Shown in pieces: positions 8,417 to 16,460 of a DNA stretch of 64,000 nucleotides (its first letter is position 1; each line of letters starts with the position of its first letter). The stretch spans positions 894,592-958,591 of the forward strand of contig JAMLJH010000002.1 of NCBI GenBank assembly GCA_023953615.1, read 5' to 3'. A program made the position numbers and the translations under genes. Under the pieces are notes generated by a model that was not told where the DNA came from, made no database searches, and saw nothing but the letters and a program-made list of their open reading frames with translations. Source of the DNA: Verrucomicrobiia bacterium (lineage in GTDB: Bacteria; Verrucomicrobiota; Verrucomicrobiia; Limisphaerales; JADLHS01).

Positions 8417-9754
8417 CGTTCTCCCAATAAAACAACGATGATAAACCGACGACAATTTTTGGCGACCACTGCGCTCGCGGCGGCCGCCGGCCCCGGGCTT
8501 TTGACCGGCTGCGCGGCCACCACCAAGCCGCGCCCCGCTCCCTCAGGCCGAATTTCCATGGCCATGATTGGCGTGGGCTGGCAGGGCGGCAGTAACATGG
8601 GCGGCTTCCTGAACCATTCCAATTGTCAGGTGGTGGCGGTTTCCGATCTGGATCAAAAGCATTTGCAGGACGCCATCAATACGGTTAACGCGCATTACAA
8701 AAACCAAGACTGTAAAGGTTACCACGACTATCGAGAACTGCTGGCCCGACCCGATATTGACGCCGTGATGATTGCGACGCCGGATCACTGGCACGCACTG
8801 GTGGCCGTCGAAGCTGCCAGCCAAGGCAAGGATATTTACGGCGAAAAACCGCTGGCTCGGACAATTGCCGAACAGCAGGCCATCGTCAAAGCGGTGCAGA
8901 AAAATCAGCGCATTTGGCAGACTGGTTCGTGGCAGCGCTCCGAGCAACATTTCCAATACGCCGCCGAGATTGTGCGCAACGGGCTGATTGGGAAAATCAA
9001 GCGCGTCGAGGTGGGGCTGCCCTCGGGACATTCCGATTTTGCGAAGACCAAGGACAAGGTGAATATCAGCCAGCCACCGCCCGAATTGGATTACGATTTC
9101 TGGAGTGGTCCTTCCTTGAAGCTGCCGTACATCGAAGCACGGGTCCACAAAAACTGGCGCTGGAACTACAATACCGGCGGCGGACAACTGCTGGATTGGA
9201 TTGGCCATCATTGCGATATCGCGCATTGGGGCATGGATTGCGATCGGAGCGGACCTTCTGAGATTGAAGGTTACGGCGAGTTTCCGTCCAAGGACGCTGT
9301 GTGGAACACCTGCACCAAGTATCGGCTGACCGCCAAGTATCCGAACGACATCGAGATGATCATTGCTGGAGGACATCCGGATATTCGGTCCGGCACGAAA
9401 TGGATCGGCACGGACGGTTGGGTCTGGGTGGATCGCGGGAATTCACTCGAGGCATCAAACAAGCAATGGGAGGAGTCGCGGCGATTGCCCGATTCATTGC
9501 GTAAGGTCAAGTTGTACGAATCGCGCGATCACATTGGCAACTTCTTGGATTGCGTGAAATCCCGGCAGCCCACCATTACGCCCGTGGAAACGGCGCACCA
9601 TTCCGCCACGCCCGGCCACCTGGGCCTGATTGCGATGTTGGTGGGCAGAAAGATCCGCTGGGACGTGCGGAAAGAACAAATCATCGGTGACGCTGAAGCC
9701 AGCAAGTTGCTTACGCGCCCCTATCGCAGCCCTTGGAAATTGGCGGGAGTGTAA
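8414..9754 (+). CDS. Tat-exported Gfo/Idh/MocA family oxidoreductase, copy 1
   Basis: 446 residues. The N-terminus has a twin-arginine signal (NRRQFLATTALAAAAG) ending in a lipobox-like LLTGC, then a Rossmann fold with IGVGWQGGSN (GxGxxG) and the conserved EKPLARTIAEQ lysine-proline motif of NAD(P)-dependent Gfo/Idh/MocA enzymes. Family members oxidise or isomerise sugars, inositols and glycosides. Translation could start at 8414 or at 8438 (MINRRQ). It is followed by a second copy (10125-11459) with nearly identical sequence over most of its length but differing at the nucleotide-binding loop and at a loop SGHSDFAKTKDKVNIS, so substrate use may differ. Substrate unknown. Confidence 0.88.
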   Translation: MRSPNKTTMINRRQFLATTALAAAAGPGLLTGCAATTKPRPAPSGRISMAMIGVGWQGGSNMGGFLNHSNCQVVAVSDLDQKHLQDAINTVNAHYKNQDCKGYHDYRELLARPDIDAVMIATPDHWHALVAVEAASQGKDIYGEKPLARTIAEQQAIVKAVQKNQRIWQTGSWQRSEQHFQYAAEIVRNGLIGKIKRVEVGLPSGHSDFAKTKDKVNISQPPPELDYDFWSGPSLKLPYIEARVHKNWRWNYNTGGGQLLDWIGHHCDIAHWGMDCDRSGPSEIEGYGEFPSKDAVWNTCTKYRLTAKYPNDIEMIIAGGHPDIRSGTKWIGTDGWVWVDRGNSLEASNKQWEESRRLPDSLRKVKLYESRDHIGNFLDCVKSRQPTITPVETAHHSATPGHLGLIAMLVGRKIRWDVRKEQIIGDAEASKLLTRPYRSPWKLAGV

Positions 9755-10064
9755 GTTTCTGCCGAGTTGGCGGAAGAATTCACTCTCACTGTGAACACAA
9801 GTTCGGTCGGTGAGCCAGCCAGTTTGAACTGCTTCGAAAAGGCTGCAGCCATTGTTGCGGGGATGTGACTGATTGAGTGACTACGAACGATTTTTTGCTC
9901 GTTTGCGGACGGATTCTGACCGCCAATGGCCAGGGCTTTGCGAAAGGCATCACTCCAGCCGCCTGAGGTAGGGCTGTTTCCTGTGGCTTAATAACGTCGG
10001 TTAATTTGTTCTACTTGGGCCTGCGTTGGAGATCTCCACACAGGCACGTGGAAGGATTTTTTCC
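9755..10064. other. Intergenic region between the duplicated oxidoreductases
   Basis: About 310 bp with no convincing coding frame, RNA or terminator. It has no visible counterpart downstream of copy 2, so the duplication seems to include the 60-bp upstream region and the gene but not this segment. Confidence 0.4.
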
Positions 10065-10127
10065 TTTTAACAAAATTTGCTTTCTGATTGTCAAGCCACT
10101 CAGTTGCAACTATTTCATAGGGCCATG
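10065..10127 (+). promoter_or_regulatory. Duplicated upstream region and candidate promoter, copy 2
   Basis: This is the counterpart of 8356-8416. TTGTCA lies at 10088-10093 and TATTTC at 10111-10116 with the same 17-bp spacer and the same TTTTAACAAA block upstream. Conservation of the spaced hexamers between diverged copies is the only support; strength and start site are unknown. Confidence 0.4.
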
Positions 10128-11459
10128 CGAGTTCCCAGTAAAATGACGATGATCAACCGACGACAATTTTTGGCGACCACCACACTTGCGGCAGTGGCTG
10201 GTCCCAGCATCCTGACGGGATATGCAGCCACGCCCAAACCACGTCCCGCACCGTCGGGGCGAATTTCCGTGGCGATGATCGGTTGCGGTGGAATGGGCCG
10301 TGGCAACATGGGCGGGTTTTTGAATCACGGCAATTGTCAGGTAGTTGCCGTTTGTGATGTGGATCAAAAGCATTTGCAGGACGCCATCAATACGGTTAAC
10401 GCACATTACAAAAACCAGGACTGCAAAGGTTACCACGACTATCGAGAACTGCTGGCCCGGCCCGATATTGACGCCGTGATGATTGCGACGCCGGATCACT
10501 GGCACGCACTGGTGGCCGTCGAAGCTGCCAGCCAAGGCAAGGATATTTACGGCGAAAAACCGCTGGCTCGGACGATTGCCGAACAGCAGGCCATCGTCAA
10601 AGCGGTGCAGGAGAATCAGCGCATTTGGCAGACTGGTTCGTGGCAACGGTCGGAGCAACATTTCCAATACGCCGCCGAGATTGTGCGCAACGGGCTGATT
10701 GGGAAAATCAAGCGCGTCGAAGTGGGATTGCCTTCCGGATATGGGAATTTTGCCGATAACAAAAACAAAATGGGAATCACGCCGCCGCCGCCCGAGTTGG
10801 ATTATGATTTCTGGAGTGGTCCTTCCTTGAAGCTGCCGTACATCGAAGCGCGGGTGCATAATAATTGGCGTTGGAATTACAACACGGGCGGCGGACAACT
10901 GCTGGATTGGATTGGTCATCATTGTGACATCGCGCATTGGGGCATGGATTGTGATCGGAGCGGCCCGTCGGAAATTGAAGGCTACGGCGAGTTTCCGCCC
11001 AAGGACGCCGTGTGGAACACCTGCACCAAATATCGGCTTACCGCCAAGTATCCGAACGACATCGAGATGATCATTGCTGGAGGACATCCGGATATTCGGT
11101 CCGGCACGAAATGGATCGGCACGGACGGCTGGGTCTGGGTGGATCGCGGGAATTCACTCGAGGCTTCAAACAAGCAATGGGAAGAATCACGGCGTTTGCC
11201 AGATGCTTTGCGAAAAGTGAAGCTCTACGAATCGCGTGATCACATTGGCAACTTCCTGGATTGCGTGAAATCCCGACAGCCGACCATTACGCCCGTGGAA
11301 ACGGCGCACCATTCCGCCACGCCCGGCCACTTGGGCCTGATTGCGATGTTGGTGGGCAGAAAGATCCGCTGGGACGTGCGGAAAGAGCAAATCATCGGTG
11401 ACGCTGAAGCCAGCAAGTTGTTAACCCGCCCGTATCGCGCGCCCTGGAACCTGGGCTGA
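10125..11459 (+). CDS. Tat-exported Gfo/Idh/MocA family oxidoreductase, copy 2
   Basis: 444 residues from the ATG at 10125; an upstream ATG at 10077 is in frame but lies inside the duplicated upstream region, and MINRRQ at 10149 is a further option. The twin-arginine motif NRRQF is kept, but the cysteine of the lipobox in copy 1 is replaced (LTGYAAT), so this copy is probably released or membrane-anchored differently. The dinucleotide loop is IGCGGMGRGN. Blocks almost identical to copy 1 alternate with diverged ones (for example SGYGNFADNKNKMGIT against the equivalent loop in copy 1), consistent with tandem duplication plus gene conversion. Enzymatic class is firm, substrate unknown. Confidence 0.88.
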   Translation: MRVPSKMTMINRRQFLATTTLAAVAGPSILTGYAATPKPRPAPSGRISVAMIGCGGMGRGNMGGFLNHGNCQVVAVCDVDQKHLQDAINTVNAHYKNQDCKGYHDYRELLARPDIDAVMIATPDHWHALVAVEAASQGKDIYGEKPLARTIAEQQAIVKAVQENQRIWQTGSWQRSEQHFQYAAEIVRNGLIGKIKRVEVGLPSGYGNFADNKNKMGITPPPPELDYDFWSGPSLKLPYIEARVHNNWRWNYNTGGGQLLDWIGHHCDIAHWGMDCDRSGPSEIEGYGEFPPKDAVWNTCTKYRLTAKYPNDIEMIIAGGHPDIRSGTKWIGTDGWVWVDRGNSLEASNKQWEESRRLPDALRKVKLYESRDHIGNFLDCVKSRQPTITPVETAHHSATPGHLGLIAMLVGRKIRWDVRKEQIIGDAEASKLLTRPYRAPWNLG

Positions 11460-11590
11460 GCCGCGTCAGGTATTGCAAAACATGGGAAGATCGTAATGGA
11501 GACCTTCCGCCTGCCGACACTGGGTCGGAGCGATGTCCGTTGACTGAAATCACGGGTGACGCTCGTGGCGGCAGGGATGGTTGAGCCTGG

Positions 11591-11622
11591 AAAAATCAAA
11601 AGGCGAGGCCGGAGCCTCGCCT
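11591..11622 (-). terminator. Rho-independent terminator of the rpsP-rplS operon
   Basis: A 9-bp perfect stem (AGGCGAGGC, 11601-11609, paired with 11614-11622) with a 4-base loop, followed on the minus strand by TTTGATTTTT, lies 22 bp past the rplS stop at 11645. Confidence 0.85.
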
Positions 11623-11644
11623 GGTTGAAAAAATGGAATGAGGG

Positions 11645-12307
11645 TCAGACGCGGCGTCCACCTTTAAGTTCTTCTTTGAGTTTCTTGAACGCTTCCAAAT
11701 CCCCTTTGGCCGCCAGTGCCGCCTGTTCCGGCCATGTGGCAGGGTCCCATTGCTTCAAGTGTTCTCCTCCTGTTGCCAAAATTTCCTTCAAGCGATCAAC
11801 TGACGTGCCGGCAACTTCCGCAAAAGTGTGGATGCCCGCCTCGTTCAACGCGGCGGCAATTTTCGGTCCGACGCCCTCGATTTCCGTCAAGTCATCGCCC
11901 TTGGCCGGAGCGGCAGCGGCAGCGGCTTGGGGTTTGGTCGCCACGGTGCTGACCTTGGCGGTTTTCTCCTTCACCAGGGTGGCGCCTTTGCCCAAGCGAT
12001 GACGCAGATAGGTCAACTTGGCCCGGCGCACCGCACCGTGACGTTCCACCGTGATTTTATCCACGCGCGGCGAGTGCAGGGGAAAGATGCGTTCCACACC
12101 TTCGCCGTAGCTGATGCGGCGGACGGTGAAGGTTTCGTTCAAGCCGCGACCGCGTTTGCCGATGACCACGCCGGAGAACACCTGAATGCGCTCCTTGTCA
12201 CCTTCGACGACTTTGGTGTGTACCTTGACCGTATCGCCCACGCCAAACGCGACGCTGTTCTTACGAAATTGTTCCGAATGAATTTTGTCCAACAATACCT
12301 GGTTCAT
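11645..12307 (-). CDS. rplS: 50S ribosomal protein L19 with C-terminal helix-hairpin-helix extension
   Basis: 220 residues, roughly twice the usual 115. Residues 1-113 are a normal L19 ([42 protein letters not shown]). A charged Ala-rich linker (114-137) leads to a helix-hairpin-helix domain (138-183, [20 protein letters not shown]) and a tail [20 protein letters not shown] (188-207) of the type found behind HhH domains attached to ribosomal and nucleoid proteins in other phyla. L19 sits at the 30S-50S interface; the extension presumably contacts RNA or DNA but its role is unknown. It ends the rpsP-khpA-trmD-rplS operon, 11 bp after trmD, and is followed by a strong terminator. Confidence 0.95.
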   Translation of the reverse strand: MNQVLLDKIHSEQFRKNSVAFGVGDTVKVHTKVVEGDKERIQVFSGVVIGKRGRGLNETFTVRRISYGEGVERIFPLHSPRVDKITVERHGAVRRAKLTYLRHRLGKGATLVKEKTAKVSTVATKPQAAAAAAPAKGDDLTEIEGVGPKIAAALNEAGIHTFAEVAGTSVDRLKEILATGGEHLKQWDPATWPEQAALAAKGDLEAFKKLKEELKGGRRV

Positions 12308-12318
12308 AAATAATCTTT

Positions 12319-13008
12319 CTATTTTGTCGTTCGCTCACGCTGGCGAACCAAATCTGGTCGTCGTTGCTCCGTACGTTTCTGCGCCTGTGCCGACCGCCAT
12401 TTGGCGATTTCGGCGTGGTTGCCTGAAACCAGCACCTCGGGAACTCTCATCCCGTGAAATTCCACCGGACGCGTCCATTGCGGATATTCCAATCCACCGT
12501 CGCTGAACGACTCTTCCGTGGCGCTGGCCGCATGTCCCAACACTCCCGGTAGCAATCGCGTCACCGCGTCCACTACAACCATCGCGGGTAGTGCGCCATT
12601 CGTCAGCACGTAATCCCCGATGGAGATTTCATCGTCCGCCAAGGCTTCGCGAATCCGCTCGTCAAAACCTTCGTAGTGCCCCGTCACCATCAACAAATGC
12701 GATTGTTCCGCCAGTTGTGCGGCGACCGTTTGGTCAAATTTGCGTCCGGCTGGCGACATCAAAATCACACGCGTGTTTTCGCGTCGCAGACTTTCCACCG
12801 CTGCGAAAATCGGCTCCGGTTTCAACAACATGCCCGGCCCTCCGCCAAACGGACGATCATCCACCGTCTTGTGCCGGTCTTTGGCCCAATCGCGCAACTG
12901 GTGCAACCGCAATTCCAACAAGCCCGCCTGCCGCGCGCGTTTGATGATGCTTTCATCCAACGGCCCGGCGAACATTGCCGGGAAGAGGGTGAGCACGTCT
13001 ATGATCAT
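12319..13008 (-). CDS. trmD: tRNA (guanine(37)-N1)-methyltransferase TrmD
   Basis: 229 residues, normal length. It begins [13 protein letters not shown] and contains [21 protein letters not shown], the SPxG motif in [20 protein letters not shown] and the trefoil-knot region [18 protein letters not shown] with [16 protein letters not shown]. TrmD methylates G37 of tRNAs reading CNN codons with SAM, preventing +1 frameshifts. It is 17 bp downstream of khpA and 11 bp upstream of rplS. The rimM gene that usually sits just before trmD is missing. Confidence 0.97.
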   Translation of the reverse strand: MIIDVLTLFPAMFAGPLDESIIKRARQAGLLELRLHQLRDWAKDRHKTVDDRPFGGGPGMLLKPEPIFAAVESLRRENTRVILMSPAGRKFDQTVAAQLAEQSHLLMVTGHYEGFDERIREALADDEISIGDYVLTNGALPAMVVVDAVTRLLPGVLGHAASATEESFSDGGLEYPQWTRPVEFHGMRVPEVLVSGNHAEIAKWRSAQAQKRTEQRRPDLVRQRERTTK

Positions 13009-13025
13009 GCTCGGGCAGCTACCGG

Positions 13026-13274
13026 TCAGCGCCGGGGCGGATCGGCCTCGACAATTTCCAAGGCGCAGCGGATTCCTTTCTTCGCGCTGCCTGCCGTCAG
13101 CAACGATCGAATCGCATTGATCGTTTGTCCCTGACGTCCGATCACCTTGCCCACATCCTGCGCGTCCAACCGCAGTTCATAAACCGTTTGTCCGCTGCGT
13201 TCCTGCGGCGTGATGGTGACCGCGCTTGGGTTATCCACCAGCCCCTTCACAATATATTCGAGGAACGCTTGCAT
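13026..13274 (-). CDS. khpA: KH-domain RNA-binding protein KhpA (YlqC family)
   Basis: 82 residues, starting MQAFLEYIVKGLVDNPSAV. It consists of one KH fold with the GxxG loop in VIGRQGQTINAIRSLL and the ending ALEIVEADPPRR. KhpA binds RNA, usually as a dimer or with KhpB, and is almost always encoded between rpsP and rimM/trmD. Here it lies 81 bp after rpsP and 17 bp before trmD, on the same strand. Confidence 0.93.
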   Translation of the reverse strand: MQAFLEYIVKGLVDNPSAVTITPQERSGQTVYELRLDAQDVGKVIGRQGQTINAIRSLLTAGSAKKGIRCALEIVEADPPRR

Positions 13275-13355
13275 CCGCTTTGCTTTTGAGTCTGAACGTG
13301 AACCCGTGAAATCTCCGCTGTCGAAATCATGCGCGACGCGGTCGGGCGACGGAGT

Positions 13356-13604
13356 TTAGGCCGCGGCTCGTTCCGCTTTCTTGATGAAGCTGGCGACGGT
13401 GTCGCTCGGTTGCGCGCCCTTGCCGATCCAATATTTGGTGCGGTCCAAGTCGAGTTTCACGTTGTTCCCCTTGGTTTGGGGTTGGTACGTGCCGATTTCT
13501 TCCAAAAACTTACCATCGCGCGGACTGCGGCTGTCGGCCACGACAATGCGGTACACCGGGTTGTTTTTGCACCCGATGCGTTTCATGCGGATTCTAACTG
13601 CCAT
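13356..13604 (-). CDS. rpsP: 30S ribosomal protein S16
   Basis: 82 residues of normal S16 length. It begins [20 protein letters not shown] and contains [19 protein letters not shown] and [20 protein letters not shown], all diagnostic. S16 binds 16S rRNA early in 30S assembly. It is the first gene of the rpsP-khpA-trmD-rplS operon, so the promoter should lie in 13605-14034. A weak purine-rich site (GAGA) precedes the ATG. Confidence 0.97.
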   Translation of the reverse strand: MAVRIRMKRIGCKNNPVYRIVVADSRSPRDGKFLEEIGTYQPQTKGNNVKLDLDRTKYWIGKGAQPSDTVASFIKKAERAAA

Positions 13605-14034
13605 AAATTTATCTCGTTTGTTGCCTCAGCCGATTTGGTCTTGCCATTACGAGGCGGTTCCCAAAATGGGAGCGCAAAGACTAGACACTTAAAGACCGGC
13701 TTGCAAGCACTCATTTGGGGCAATTTTGTCACCAAACCAAAGCTTCGCAGGCGGGCGGGATTGAAAAGGAAACTGCTCGGCTCGACCACCGAAGGCGTGA
13801 TGCGGCGCAGTCCTCATCCGGTACTCGTCGTTCCGAAATAGAATGCCCCGCACTGGTTCAGGGGAAAACGGTTTCCAGTCCGATTAAATGGACCGGCGGA
13901 TTGGAATTCACGAACGGGTTTTATCGCTTGCACGACGTGCCTTGATCCGCTCTGACCGCGCCGGAATGAGCGTTTGAAGTTGCGCTCCAGACTTGTAAGA
14001 TGCTCCGACTTTGCTTCACTCGTCTGGGAATTTT
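13605..14034. other. Divergent intergenic region between rpsP and araB
   Basis: About 430 bp that must hold the promoters of the ribosomal operon (leftward) and of the ribulokinase operon (rightward). Short frames here have no recognisable product and no regulator-binding palindrome or leader RNA was identified. Confidence 0.4.
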
Positions 14035-15711
14035 ATGAGCGAACAATACTCCATCGGACTGGACTACGGCACGAACTCGGTTCGCGCTCTCATCGTCAAT
14101 GTGGCCAACGGCCAGGAGGTCGCCTCCGCCATTTGGGGATACGAGCACGGCACGGACGGAGTCATCCTCGCGCACGATCCGAATCTCGCCCGCCAACACC
14201 CGGCAGATTACATCAAGGGCGCCGCCATCACGCTCCGACAGGTGGTGCAAAGCGCCAAGAAAATGGTGCGCGGTTTCCAGCCTGAACAGATCATCGGCAT
14301 CGGCGTGGACACCACCGGCAGCACGCCGCTCCCGGTTGACGCGCAAGGGCGTCCGCTCGCGCTCCAGTCTCGCTTTGCCAAAAATCCAGCGGCCCTGGCG
14401 TGGCTGTGGAAAGACCATACCAGCATTGCCGAGGCTGCTGAAATTACGGAACTCGCCCGCAAGCGACGGCCCCAATATCTCGCCAAGTGCGGCGGTATTT
14501 ATTCCAGCGAATGGTTCTTCAGTAAAATTCTGCATTGCCGCCGTACCGCGCCCAAGGTATTCGATGCCGCTGCCAGTTGGGTGGAATGTGCCGACTGGGT
14601 GCCCGCGATGCTGACCGGCACCGAAGCTCCGGACCGACTGACGATTGGGGTTTGTGCGGCTGGACACAAGGCGATGTTTAACGCGGATTGGGGTGGATAT
14701 CCTGACGCAAACTTCCTGGCACAACTTGATCCCAAGCTGGGGCGGTTGCGTTCCCGACTGCCCACCCGTGCGGGTACGATTGCTCAAGCCGCCGGCCAGT
14801 TGACTGCGGCTTGGGCGCACCGTACCGGATTGCCGGCCGGCATTCCGGTTGCCGTCGGGGCGCTGGACGCGCATTTGGGCGCGGTCGGCTCGGGCATCGC
14901 TCCGGGGGCCTTGGTGAAAATCATCGGCACGAGCACCTGCGACATGATGGTAGTGCCAACCGGGCAACGGCTCGCCGACGTGCCTGGACTTTGCGGGATT
15001 GTCAACGGCAGCATTCTGCCCGGTTATCATGGCCTCGAAGCCGGTCAGTCCGCAGTGGGCGACATCTTCAACTGGTTCGTGAATTACCTTCAACCCGGCG
15101 GCAAAAAAATGGGTTCACATGAAGAACTCACCAAAGCCGCCGCCAGATTGCTCCCCGGTGAATCCGGTTTGCTGGCGCTCGATTGGAACAACGGCAATCG
15201 CACCGTGCTGGTGGATCAACGCCTGACCGGACTGCTGCTGGGGCAAACGCTTTACACGACGCCGGCGGAGATTTATCGCGCGCTCATTGAAGCGACGGCT
15301 TTCGGCGCGCTGACGATCATCAATCGCTTCGAGGAATACGGCGTAAAGGTGAGGCAAATCATCAACTGCGGCGGCATCGCGGAAAAGAACCCGGTGGTCA
15401 TGCAAATCTACGCGGATGTGACCGGACGTCCGATGAAAGTCTCGCGCTCGGCGCAGACCTGTGCGCTGGGTTCGGCGATTGCCGGCGCGGTGGTGGCGGG
15501 TGCGTATGTGAATTGTGAATCCGCCCAACGCGCGATGACCGGCCTCAAACCGCGCGTCTTCAAACCACGCGCGGCGGCGCGCGCAACCTATCGCGAACTC
15601 TACGCCCTCTACAAAAAGTTGCACGATGCCTTCGGAACGAAGGGCTGGAATGGCAATCTCCACGACGTGATGAAACGGTTGTTGGCAACCCGGAACCGCA
15701 TCCGGAAATGA
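14035..15711 (+). CDS. araB: Ribulokinase (FGGY family)
   Basis: 558 residues from the ATG at 14035, which directly precedes SEQYSIGLDYGTNSVRALIV; in-frame ATGs further upstream (14011) add an implausible extension. FGGY features are IGIGVDTTGSTPLPVD, GALDAHLGAVGSGIAPGAL, the ribulokinase-type KIIGTSTCDMMV, and the C-terminal INCGGIAEKNPVVMQIYADV. The enzyme phosphorylates L-ribulose (some members also accept other ribuloses) at O5. No araA, araD or transporter is nearby; instead the stop overlaps the next start (ATGA), joining it with an adenylate kinase homologue and a phosphate transporter. Confidence 0.92.
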   Translation: MSEQYSIGLDYGTNSVRALIVNVANGQEVASAIWGYEHGTDGVILAHDPNLARQHPADYIKGAAITLRQVVQSAKKMVRGFQPEQIIGIGVDTTGSTPLPVDAQGRPLALQSRFAKNPAALAWLWKDHTSIAEAAEITELARKRRPQYLAKCGGIYSSEWFFSKILHCRRTAPKVFDAAASWVECADWVPAMLTGTEAPDRLTIGVCAAGHKAMFNADWGGYPDANFLAQLDPKLGRLRSRLPTRAGTIAQAAGQLTAAWAHRTGLPAGIPVAVGALDAHLGAVGSGIAPGALVKIIGTSTCDMMVVPTGQRLADVPGLCGIVNGSILPGYHGLEAGQSAVGDIFNWFVNYLQPGGKKMGSHEELTKAAARLLPGESGLLALDWNNGNRTVLVDQRLTGLLLGQTLYTTPAEIYRALIEATAFGALTIINRFEEYGVKVRQIINCGGIAEKNPVVMQIYADVTGRPMKVSRSAQTCALGSAIAGAVVAGAYVNCESAQRAMTGLKPRVFKPRAAARATYRELYALYKKLHDAFGTKGWNGNLHDVMKRLLATRNRIRK

Positions 15712-16442
15712 GCGCCGCCGCCCCCACCAGGAACGTGCGAATCAGATCGAAATGCGCCGTGGTGTTGTTCGGCCCGCCCGGAAGCGGGAAGACGACCATC
15801 GTTCGCGCGCTCAACGTGAAACAGCCGCTGACGGTGATCGAAACCGGGAATCTGCTGGAGCGCGAAATTCGATTGCGGACCGCCATCGGCAAACGCATCA
15901 AGCGTGACAAAGCCGCGGGTAAGCTCGTCTCCACCGACGTCGTCAAGACGGTGATTCAAGCGCGCTTGAAAAAAGTCAAAACAGGCTGGGTTCTGTTTGA
16001 TGGATTCCCGCGTCACTTGGGACAGGCGGAAGTATTTTTTGAACTGCTGGAAACGCAGCGCCTCAACCTTTGTCTCGTGGGAATCCTCACGTTGAAACTT
16101 GCGACCGCGCTGAAACGCATCGCCGGCCGCCGCGTCTGCCCGGAGTGTGGTCGGCTTTACAATTTGCAAATGAATCCGCCGGCGAAAGTGGGAACGTGTG
16201 ACGGTTGTGGCGGCAAACTCGAGGTGCGTGCGGACGATCAACCCGCGACGATCCGGCGCCGGTTCGCCACCTATCGCCGCGAAACGCAGCCGGTGATCCG
16301 ACGGTTCAAGCGTGATTATCCCGATTGTTGTTGGGAAGCGCCGGAGGCTTCGGGCAGCATTGAACTGGCGGCCCAACTCAGCGAGCGGTTGGATTCCCTC
16401 CGCGAGGGTGGCGCATCTAAAACCAGGCGCGCTGGAAATTAA
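15708..16442 (+). CDS. Adenylate kinase family nucleoside monophosphate kinase with zinc-binding lid
   Basis: 244 residues. The P-loop GPPGSGKTT (22-30) is followed by a GNLLEREIRLRT region where canonical Adk has GDMLRA, then VLFDGFPRHLGQAE (the NMP-binding FDGFPR), and a lid with four cysteines (C144, C147, C164, C167) arranged CPEC...CDGC for structural zinc. After the lid comes TIRRRFATYRRETQPVI. The sequence differs from housekeeping Adk at the AMP-binding segment, so it may be a paralogue with another NMP substrate. Its start overlaps the araB stop by four bases and 18 bp separate it from the phosphate transporter gene. Confidence 0.82.
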   Translation: MSAAAPTRNVRIRSKCAVVLFGPPGSGKTTIVRALNVKQPLTVIETGNLLEREIRLRTAIGKRIKRDKAAGKLVSTDVVKTVIQARLKKVKTGWVLFDGFPRHLGQAEVFFELLETQRLNLCLVGILTLKLATALKRIAGRRVCPECGRLYNLQMNPPAKVGTCDGCGGKLEVRADDQPATIRRRFATYRRETQPVIRRFKRDYPDCCWEAPEASGSIELAAQLSERLDSLREGGASKTRRAGN

Positions 16443-16460
16443 GCGACTTTTCATTCGGGC

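Noticed and set aside
13921..15093. 390-residue minus-strand frame inside araB
   Set aside because: It is antisense to a clearly recognisable ribulokinase and has no recognisable domain; high-GC shadow frame.
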